A DNA stretch of 11,635 nucleotides from Pseudomonadales bacterium (GTDB taxonomy: Bacteria; Pseudomonadota; Gammaproteobacteria; Pseudomonadales; Azotimanducaceae), in the NCBI GenBank assembly GCA_007128525.1, contig SKXG01000060.1, positions 1-11,635 on the forward strand, written 5' to 3'. Positions within the stretch are counted from its first letter, which is position 1; each line of letters opens with the position of its first letter. Below, piece by piece: positions 6,678-11,635 of this stretch. The notes under the pieces are model-generated. The model was not told where the DNA came from and did no database searches. It saw nothing but the letters and a program-made list of their open reading frames with translations. The position numbers were made by a program, and so were the translations under genes.

Positions 6678-8273
6678 TTAGCCGGCGTCGCGTTCGATGC
6701 CGAATTTGCGCATTTTCTCGACCAGGGTGGTGCGACGCAGACCCAGCTGGGCTGCCGAACGGGCGACCACGCCTTCGGCATCGTCAAGGGCCTGACGGAT
6801 CAGGCTTTGCTCCAGACCTTCCAGCAGCGACTTCAACTCCACGTCGCGCCCGGCCAGACCGCGCCGGGCGAGCTGCTCGATTTCCGACAGCGGGCCTTCC
6901 GGCTCCGCCGCCCCGGTATCAGCATCACCGTCCGCACCGTCAAGCAGGCGCTGCTCAATATCCGGCATCAGCGGCAAAATGTGGTCGCGCACTTTCTGGG
7001 GCAGGTCCTCCGGCGTCACCAGGCGGCCGGCGGCCAGAATTGCGCAGCGCTCGACCAGGTTGGCCAGCTCGCGGACATTGCCCGGCCAGTCGTACTGCGC
7101 CAGTGCCGTCAACAGCACATCCGGGAACTTCGCAGTTGGCATGCCGGCCCGCTGCAGTCGCGCATTGAGTTCTGACACCAGCAGCGGCAGATCCTGTGGC
7201 CGCTCGCGCAGGGCCGGCATCTCAACTGGAACCACGTAGAGGCGATAGTAGAGGTCTTCCCGGAAGCTGCCTTCGGCAATCATCTCTTCCAGGTTGCGGT
7301 GTGTTGCGGCAACAATACGTACATCGGCATCTATGCTTCGCGCACTGCCTACCCGTTCGAACTGCCGCTCCTGCAATACCCGCAGCAGCTTGACCTGCAT
7401 GTCGAGCGGCATGTCACCAATCTCATCCAAAAACAGGGTGCCGCCCTGGGCCAGCTCAAAGCGGCCTTTGCGCGACGTCAGCGCGCCGGTGAACGCGCCC
7501 TTTTCATGACCGAACAGCTCGCTCTCCAGCAGCTCCGCAGGAATGGCGCCACAGTTCACGGCAACGAAGGGACCGTTGCGGCGTGCCGAGTGGTAGTGAA
7601 TGTTGCGCGCCACGACTTCCTTGCCGGTACCGGTTTCACCCAGCACCAATACGGTGGTCTCGGAAGCTGCAACGCGGCTGACCAGGCGGCGCACACCCTG
7701 CACGACCGGCGAACGGCCAACCAGTGAGCGGAACAGCTCCGGCTCGCTGTGCACCCCGTCCAGGCCGGCATGGGCCTGTGCCAGGCGCAGGTCCTGCAAC
7801 AACGTGGCGAGTTCGGCATATTTCACCGGCGCCTGCAGCCGTGTGACCTGCTGGTCACACCTCGGCATCCGCGGCGTCCGCTCGGGATCAAGGTCATACA
7901 GAATCAACGGCAGCCCCGGGCGCAGCTGCGTCAGCTGGTGCATCCAGTCCGCGGCCTGCTCCGCATGATCCGGGTCAATGATCACCATCGCCGTCAACAG
8001 GCTGGCATCCTGAACCAGTCGCGCCAAGTCCGACATGGGAACCAATGGATCGGCCACCGGCACCAGGGCCCGGACACCAAGAAATTCAAACTGCCCGGCA
8101 AGCTGCACGCCAACTTGGGCATTGGTAGACAGCACCAGCACCGCACTGTCCGCACCGGTCAGGGCTGCAGAAACTGCCGCCTCTCGCAACGTCTCGTCCG
8201 GCGCAATCGCGTCCGGATCCGATCCCCCACCAAAAGCGGCACCTGCATCCATGGCCTCTGCGGGTAGTCTCAT
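6678..8273 (-). CDS. fleQ: FleQ, master flagellar sigma-54 activator and c-di-GMP-responsive regulator
   Basis: FleQ activates early flagellar genes with sigma-54 and in Pseudomonas also controls exopolysaccharide genes in response to c-di-GMP. The 531-residue product has a receiver-like N-terminal domain (about 43-165), Walker A G-E-T-G-T-G-K-E (212-219), G-A-F-T-G-A (259-264), Walker B G-G-T-L-F-L-D-E (277-284), and a helix-turn-helix ending [13 protein letters not shown] (513-525), a FleQ signature. The residues reported to bind c-di-GMP in P. aeruginosa FleQ are kept at a constant +38 offset: the L-F-R-S-L-V-G motif (180-186), R223, N224 and E368. The receiver lacks the acidic pair (L-V-L-S-T-N at 46-51) and the Lys before Pro (Q-A-P at 147-149), so phosphorylation is unlikely. 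About 40 residues precede the receiver that P. aeruginosa FleQ lacks. GGGAG upstream supports the ATG at 8273. Confidence 0.96.
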   Translation of the reverse strand: MRLPAEAMDAGAAFGGGSDPDAIAPDETLREAAVSAALTGADSAVLVLSTNAQVGVQLAGQFEFLGVRALVPVADPLVPMSDLARLVQDASLLTAMVIIDPDHAEQAADWMHQLTQLRPGLPLILYDLDPERTPRMPRCDQQVTRLQAPVKYAELATLLQDLRLAQAHAGLDGVHSEPELFRSLVGRSPVVQGVRRLVSRVAASETTVLVLGETGTGKEVVARNIHYHSARRNGPFVAVNCGAIPAELLESELFGHEKGAFTGALTSRKGRFELAQGGTLFLDEIGDMPLDMQVKLLRVLQERQFERVGSARSIDADVRIVAATHRNLEEMIAEGSFREDLYYRLYVVPVEMPALRERPQDLPLLVSELNARLQRAGMPTAKFPDVLLTALAQYDWPGNVRELANLVERCAILAAGRLVTPEDLPQKVRDHILPLMPDIEQRLLDGADGDADTGAAEPEGPLSEIEQLARRGLAGRDVELKSLLEGLEQSLIRQALDDAEGVVARSAAQLGLRRTTLVEKMRKFGIERDAG

Positions 8274-8350
8274 GGTCTGTTTCTCCCTGGCTTCTTGGTT
8301 TTCAGTCTTGTCCGTCCGGCCAGCAGACCTGCATGCCGGTTATTTGACAC

Positions 8351-8368
8351 AAGATTAGTAAAGATTAG
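8351..8368. repeat. Direct repeat AAGATTAG x2, 10-bp period
   Basis: Two identical 8-mers AAGATTAG (8351-8358 and 8361-8368) are separated by TA. They therefore lie on the same helical face, about 80 to 95 bp upstream of the fleQ start codon. Tandem sites at one helical turn are typical of regulator binding. The binding factor is not identifiable from the sequence. Confidence 0.6.
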
Positions 8369-8401
8369 GAGAAACGCTAATTTCGATGAGAACTTGACTC
8401 A

Positions 8402-8427
8402 GTTTTTTGATGGAAAAATCAAAAAAC
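8402..8427. promoter_or_regulatory. Perfect 10-bp AT-rich palindrome upstream of fleQ
   Basis: GTTTTTTGAT and ATCAAAAAAC are exact reverse complements separated by GGAAAA. The right arm overlaps the T-run of the neighbouring intrinsic terminator. It may be a dimeric regulator site for fleQ, a bent-DNA element, or a second terminator hairpin for the plus strand. It cannot be assigned further. Confidence 0.55.
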
Positions 8428-8442
8428 CTTGTCTACACAAGG
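8421..8442 (-). terminator. Intrinsic terminator of the fliD-fliS-fliT-pilZ unit
   Basis: On the minus strand CCTTGT, loop GTAG, ACAAGG is followed directly by six T residues. This is a textbook rho-independent terminator about 90 bp after the stop codon of the PilZ-like gene. It separates the cap/chaperone operon from fleQ. Confidence 0.85.
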
Positions 8443-8532
8443 GGTTATGGCGCCTGAAAAACGTCAAAATGTTGCGGAATCTGTCTGACCAAAACGGTCT
8501 GACGGTACTGTCGAGCCGTCTGCCTGCCTCGG

Positions 8533-9159
8533 TTATGGCTCTGACGGCTTGTCATCTGACTGTCCCGGCCCGGCATGCCGATAGGTCCGCTGCAGCGCTA
8601 CCGCCCGGCGATGCCGCCGAAACACCAGCTTCTCCAGCCACTCGGCCACCCCTGTGCTGACCCCTTCCAGGTCAGCACAGACCAGGTTCAGGTCGCCGTC
8701 CGCCCGGCAGCTGCGCACGCGCGCATAGAGCTGCAGTGCCACGGGCCAGCTCGGCAGCAGATACCAGTGCGTCACCAGCAATGTGCCTTGCGGAAAGGCC
8801 TCGTCGGTATACCAGCACAATCCGGCAGCATTGAACCGCATCTGCACGGGCGCCACGCCACCGGCGCGCTCACGCACCAGCTCAGCAACCAGCTCCAGCA
8901 TCAGATTCAGCTTGCTTTCCAGACGGTAGAGGTCGGCCCGCTCGGTATCGTCGGCCTGACTCTCATCGTGTTCTTCGAGCATGGTCAGCGCGCGCAGCAC
9001 GCTTTCGTTGCGGTGGTTCTGCCTGTTCAACACCTGCGGACCCGGCAGATCCAGCACCAGCGACCAGGACAGGCTCAGCTCATCCTCACAATACAGACTG
9101 TCGCCAAGCACCCGTTGCTCGGCATCGCTGAGGGTATGATTGATGGGGCTGTCCGGCAT
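8533..9159 (-). CDS. Atypical PilZ (tPilZ-like) domain protein
   Basis: The 208-residue soluble protein fits the atypical PilZ family (type example: the tetrameric PilZ protein XC6012 of Xanthomonas). Residues 76-97 form a Leu-rich helix with heptad-like spacing (Y-R-L-E-S-K-L-N-L-M-L-E-L-V-A-E-L-V), the oligomerisation helix of that family. A beta-rich domain follows (about 103-165) with G-L-C-W at 113-116 in place of the canonical D/N-x-S-x-x-G element. A basic C-terminal helix holds R-R-H-R-R at 181-185. A standard N-terminal RxxxR switch is not seen, so direct c-di-GMP binding cannot be assumed. The gene follows fliT after 65 bp and ends before the operon terminator, placing it in the filament-cap unit next to fleQ. 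The ATG at 9159 has only a weak AGG upstream. A motility or c-di-GMP link is inferred from family and context. Confidence 0.75.
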   Translation of the reverse strand: MPDSPINHTLSDAEQRVLGDSLYCEDELSLSWSLVLDLPGPQVLNRQNHRNESVLRALTMLEEHDESQADDTERADLYRLESKLNLMLELVAELVRERAGGVAPVQMRFNAAGLCWYTDEAFPQGTLLVTHWYLLPSWPVALQLYARVRSCRADGDLNLVCADLEGVSTGVAEWLEKLVFRRHRRAVALQRTYRHAGPGQSDDKPSEP

Positions 9160-9224
9160 CGCTATCGCCTGATCATCACAGCAGGTCCTTGGTTCAGTTT
9201 AGCAGGGCAGCGCGGCACTGCCTG

Positions 9225-9566
9225 TCAGCCCCGCAGACTGCCGTCTATATAGGCATTCGCGCCCTTGTGCGCCTGCGTCATCCGGCTCAGTTCCACCTGC
9301 AGGCCATCGCGCTCCGCCTGCAGCGCACCCAGCACTTCACCGTGCGCCTGATGCAGTGCCGGCAGTAAATCCTGTGCGGCCTCCAGACTGGCGTCATCAG
9401 CCCGCTGCAACGACAGCGACAATGCGCCACACAACTGACGGACTTCCTGATCCAGCTCAGCCAGGCGCAGCAGATCCTGCCCGTCCAGCGCCTGGTGCAG
9501 CGCCGGCGCCAGCTCACCAGCCCGGCGCAGCAGAAACGTCAGATCCTGATCCAGCGCCTCTGCCAT
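9225..9566 (-). CDS. fliT: FliT-type flagellar chaperone
   Basis: FliT is the export chaperone of the FliD cap and in enterics also a modulator of FlhDC. The 113-residue product is almost entirely helical and Leu/Ala/Gln-rich, with the closing signature K-G-A-N-A-Y (100-105), which resembles the end of Pseudomonas FliT/FleP-type proteins (G-x-x-A-Y). Primary sequence is weakly conserved in this family, so the call leans on size, helical make-up, this ending and the fliD-fliS-fliT order. Its ATG overlaps the fliS stop by one base (TGATG), indicating translational coupling. Confidence 0.78.
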   Translation of the reverse strand: MAEALDQDLTFLLRRAGELAPALHQALDGQDLLRLAELDQEVRQLCGALSLSLQRADDASLEAAQDLLPALHQAHGEVLGALQAERDGLQVELSRMTQAHKGANAYIDGSLRG

Positions 9567-9982
9567 CAGGACGCCGCCGGCACATCGGCATTCGCGTGCC
9601 CGGCAATGGACGCCCAGCCGTCGCGAATCTCGCGCAGCAGGTTCGCCGACTCTTCCAGAATGCTGGCATCGTTGTGCAGATTGGCTTCCAGCAGCCGGCG
9701 GCCGATGTACTCGTACAAATCATGCAGATTGCCGGCCAGCTCACCGCCTTTTTCCACATCCAGCGCCACGCGCAGCCCTTCGACCAGGCCGATGGCCTTG
9801 CCGATCAGCTCGCCCTTGCGGCCCAGCTCACCAGCGTCCAGCGAACCGCGCGCCGCCGCAATGCGCGCCAGGGCGCCATCCAACATAAGCTGCACGAGCT
9901 GATGCGGGCTGGCCTCTGACACCTGGGCATGCAGGTTCAGTGACTGATAGCTCTTCAGCGCACTCTGATTACCGTAAGTCAT
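9566..9982 (-). CDS. fliS: FliS, flagellin export chaperone
   Basis: FliS binds the C-terminal helices of flagellin in the cytoplasm, prevents its premature polymerisation and delivers it to FlhA. The 138-residue product has the family N-terminus with a Tyr-rich start (S-Y-Q-S at 11-14), the conserved S-P-H-Q-L-V-Q-L-M-L-D-G-A-L segment (25-38), and the L-H-D-L-Y-E-Y-I helix (86-93) with its R-R-L-L-E-A-N extension. Length is typical. GGGAG lies seven bases before the ATG. The gene starts 24 bp after fliD and is coupled to fliT. Confidence 0.96.
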   Translation of the reverse strand: MTYGNQSALKSYQSLNLHAQVSEASPHQLVQLMLDGALARIAAARGSLDAGELGRKGELIGKAIGLVEGLRVALDVEKGGELAGNLHDLYEYIGRRLLEANLHNDASILEESANLLREIRDGWASIAGHANADVPAAS

Positions 9983-10006
9983 ACCGACACTCCCTGTTCT
10001 GTACTG

Positions 10007-11356
10007 TTACTTTCGTTTCGGCCGCAAATCAGCAAGCTGCGACAGTTGTTGGTCAAGAAAACTGCTGGTGGACTGAAATTCCGCCACCATGGCATCCATG
10101 GCCGAGAACTGCGCACGCATACGCGATTCAACCCGTGCCATACGGTCATCCAGTGCAAGACGCTGATCAGCAATGCGCTTGAGCTGGGCTTCCAGATTCT
10201 CGGTGCGGGCCAGCAATATGCCCTCTGGCCCGGAATAACTGTAAAGGGCCGACGAAAATGCTTCGCCAAAGTTACTGACCAGCGACTCGACGCCACCCTG
10301 GTTCTGTCGCAGCGCCTGCTCGAGCTTGCCCTCGTTAAGCGACACCCGGCCCTCAACGTCCGTGCTGAAACCCAGCTCAAGCATGCTCTGAAAAGGATTG
10401 TCGGCACCGCCGAGTGCCCTGCTGAATATCCCACCAAGCTGACTCTGCAGGCCACGCAGGCTCGAATCGCCGAGCAGCGGGCCGCCAGCGCCGGTTTCCG
10501 GATCAAACTTGGAAGCCGCACCGATCACTTCCCGCAGCTTGTTGTAGGTATCCACCAGACTCTTCAAACGATCACGCACCGCGTCGGTATCCTGACCAAT
10601 GCTCAAGGTGACCGGGCCCGTTTCATCATCACGCTGCAGCGTAATGCTGACCCCAGGCAGGACGTCATCAATCTCGTTGCTGGACGAGGTCAGGGTCAGG
10701 CCGTTGACGCTGTAGATGGCGTCCTGCGCAGCCGCCGTCTCAGCCATCGCGGCAGACGCCAGCCGCCCATCAAGGTCGCCGTCCACCTCAACCTCGACGG
10801 TCCCGGCAGAGCCGGTTTCGCGTGCGGTCAACAGCAACCGTTGCTGCCCGCCATCGGACATCACCACCGCCTGCACGCCGGCGCCACTCGCGTTGATGGC
10901 ATCCCGGACATCGCGCAGACTCGCCTCGCCGTCAAATTCCAGCGTGACGGCTTCCTCGCCAACACGAATCGTCATAGAACCGGCGCCCACAGGCGCATCC
11001 GCGTCCGCAAAGTGATCGCTGGCCAGCGACTGGGCACTGGCCAACTGCGTGACGCCGATCTGATAGTTGCCGGGCTCGGGCCGTTGATTCTGATCCGAGA
11101 TGCGGGCGCTGATGGCCTCGCCGCCGGTCACTGTGGTCTTAAGGCGGGTACTGAAGTTATTCAGGCCGGATACATTGGTGTGCAGCTCCATGGTCGTGGA
11201 CCGCAGCTTGCCCAGCGCCGACAGCTGCTCCTGGGCCCGCGCTTCGTTCCGGTTCAGCCGGTTCTCCGCCGGCGCTCGCTCCGCCTTCACAACCTGCTCA
11301 ACCAGGTTGGTCAGATCAAGACCGGAACCCACACCTAGACTGCTGATGGTTGCCAT
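10007..11356 (-). CDS. fliD: FliD, flagellar filament cap (hook-associated protein 2)
   Basis: FliD forms the capping oligomer at the filament tip that folds incoming flagellin, and in several pathogens it is an adhesin. The 449-residue product begins M-A-T-I-S-S-L-G-V-G-S-G-L-D-L, the near-invariant FliD start. The N-terminal D0/D1 coil runs to about residue 105, followed by variable D2/D3 domains. The conserved block V-N-G-L-T-L-T-S-S-S-N-E-I-D-D-V-L (217-233) opens the C-terminal domain, and the C-terminal coiled coil carries M-R-A-Q-F-S-A-M-D-A-M-V and S-S-F-L-D-Q-Q-L (413-438). The ATG at 11356 is chosen over the in-frame GTG at 11365 because the AGGTGG just upstream serves as its ribosome binding site and the family N-terminus starts there. 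It lies about 98 nt downstream of the predicted sigma-54 start site. Confidence 0.97.
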   Translation of the reverse strand: MATISSLGVGSGLDLTNLVEQVVKAERAPAENRLNRNEARAQEQLSALGKLRSTTMELHTNVSGLNNFSTRLKTTVTGGEAISARISDQNQRPEPGNYQIGVTQLASAQSLASDHFADADAPVGAGSMTIRVGEEAVTLEFDGEASLRDVRDAINASGAGVQAVVMSDGGQQRLLLTARETGSAGTVEVEVDGDLDGRLASAAMAETAAAQDAIYSVNGLTLTSSSNEIDDVLPGVSITLQRDDETGPVTLSIGQDTDAVRDRLKSLVDTYNKLREVIGAASKFDPETGAGGPLLGDSSLRGLQSQLGGIFSRALGGADNPFQSMLELGFSTDVEGRVSLNEGKLEQALRQNQGGVESLVSNFGEAFSSALYSYSGPEGILLARTENLEAQLKRIADQRLALDDRMARVESRMRAQFSAMDAMVAEFQSTSSFLDQQLSQLADLRPKRK

Positions 11357-11379
11357 GCTGCCCACCTGTTTACGTCTGT

Positions 11380-11401
11380 GCCTGCTACAAGCGCAGCAGG
11401 C
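11380..11401 (-). other. Hairpin in fliD leader
   Basis: GCCTGCT and AGCAGGC form a 7-bp perfect stem with an 8-nt loop, about 24 bases before the fliD ATG. No T-run follows. It could affect stability or translation of the fliD leader, but there is no further support. Confidence 0.5.
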
Positions 11402-11424
11402 GCGTCAAAATCTCGTCACTGCGC

Positions 11425-11437
11425 GGCCCTCAGGGCC
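11425..11437 (-). other. Short GC hairpin in fliD leader
   Basis: GGCCC, loop TGA, GGGCC form a perfect 5-bp stem. It lies within the first 35 nt of the predicted fliD transcript and has no T-run on the minus strand. It could be a 5'-end stabilising stem or chance. Confidence 0.4.
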
Positions 11438-11464
11438 TTGCAAACAGTTTCCAACAACATACGC

Positions 11465-11480
11465 AGCAAGATACTTGCCA
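11465..11480 (-). promoter_or_regulatory. Sigma-54 (RpoN) promoter for fliD-fliS-fliT-pilZ
   Basis: The minus strand reads TGGCAAGTATCTTGCT. GG and GC are exactly ten bases apart, with one mismatch (A for C) to TGGCACR-N4-TTGCW. Transcription would start near 11454. It lies in the flaG-fliD gap, where a sigma-54/FleQ-dependent promoter is expected from the Pseudomonas hierarchy. Confidence 0.75.
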
Positions 11481-11510
11481 ACTTCTTGGCCAAACGCCCT
11501 GCCATCGCCT

Positions 11511-11635
11511 TCAGGACCACCGATGCAATCCCAGTGACGACATGCCCTCGCCGGCCTGCAAACGCTGTGCAATGGCGACCGCCTCTTCCGTTGGAATCTG
11601 ACGTACCACTTCACCGGTGGATTGATGCACCACCT
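11511..11635 (-). CDS. flaG: FlaG-family protein (partial, N-terminus outside window)
   Basis: Only the last 40 residues and the stop are visible. They include the family core V-V-H-Q-S-T-G-E-V-V-R-Q-I-P-T-E-E (residues 1-17 of the fragment), followed by a short helix and a tail ending H-R-W-S. FlaG proteins are small, lie between flagellin and fliD, and influence filament length in Pseudomonas, Vibrio and Campylobacter; the mechanism is not settled. The tail differs from the more common ending with G-L-L-x-D. The start and upstream promoter lie beyond the window. Confidence 0.9.
   Translation of the reverse strand, partial: VVHQSTGEVVRQIPTEEAVAIAQRLQAGEGMSSLGLHRWS

Larger units (their letters stand above)
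8274..8532 (-). promoter_or_regulatory. fleQ leader and promoter region (259 bp, no gene)
   Basis: This non-coding gap is distinctly AT-richer than its surroundings in its middle part (about 8341-8430). It contains the terminator of the upstream operon, a 10-bp perfect palindrome and an 8-bp direct repeat, listed separately. The fleQ promoter should lie here, downstream of the terminator. I could not find a convincing -35/-10 pair or a -24/-12 element, so its position and sigma factor are left open. GGGAG about nine bases before the fleQ ATG is a good ribosome binding site. Confidence 0.6.

Noticed and set aside
8344..8366. TTGACA on the plus strand suggesting a divergent sigma-70 promoter
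   Set aside because: No acceptable -10 at 16-18 bp, and it would read only into the antisense of the PilZ-like gene.
10046..11338. Long open frame on the plus strand (430 codons) opposite fliD
   Set aside because: It is a complement shadow of fliD in GC-rich DNA. The predicted protein is Arg/Gln/His-rich with no family likeness, and FliD motifs are clear on the other strand.
11440..11453. Second sigma-54-like element in the flaG-fliD gap (TTGGAAACTGTTTGC)
   Set aside because: GG and GC are nine bases apart instead of ten, and the -24 half is poor. The element at 11465-11480 is better.

Overview
The window is a contiguous block of a polar-type flagellar gene cluster. Every gene is on the minus strand, and the DNA is GC-rich throughout. 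Reading in the direction of transcription (high to low coordinates) the order is flaG (partial), fliD, fliS, fliT, an atypical PilZ-domain gene, fleQ, a fleR-type gene, fliE, fliF, fliG, fliH, fliI, fliJ (partial). This order, with FleQ as master regulator, sigma-54 promoters and a FliT ending in the G-x-x-A-Y signature, matches the Pseudomonas/Oceanospirillales-like Gammaproteobacteria. I would not name a genus from the sequence alone.

Region 1 (about 8533-11635) is the filament cap and chaperone unit. It contains the flaG 3' end, a 154 bp gap with a good sigma-54 -24/-12 element, fliD (cap), fliS (flagellin chaperone), fliT (cap chaperone) and a 208-residue tPilZ-like protein. It closes with a clear intrinsic terminator at 8421-8442. 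Region 2 (about 6530-8532) holds fleQ behind a 259 bp leader that carries a perfect AT-rich palindrome and a 10-bp-period direct repeat. fleQ ends in a strong hairpin terminator, followed by a second, very GC-rich hairpin. Region 3 (1-6531) starts at a consensus-perfect sigma-54 promoter (6516-6531) that reads into fleR. It then continues through fliE (rod/MS-ring adaptor), fliF (MS ring), fliG (C ring), fliH and fliI (export ATPase and its regulator) and fliJ, with 11, 8 and 11 nt overlaps at fliF/fliG, fliG/fliH and fliH/fliI.

The regulatory core departs from the textbook Pseudomonas hierarchy. There is no fleS histidine kinase gene between fleQ and fleR, and the FleR homologue has no receiver domain. 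It is an AAA+ sigma-54 activator core with a Fis-type helix-turn-helix only. FleQ keeps the residues reported to bind c-di-GMP in P. aeruginosa FleQ, its own receiver is degenerate, and a PilZ-family gene sits directly upstream. The picture is a cascade in which FleQ and c-di-GMP probably provide the signal. FleR may be controlled by its amount or by an unknown partner rather than by phosphorylation. No mobile elements, CRISPR arrays, tRNA or rRNA genes were seen.
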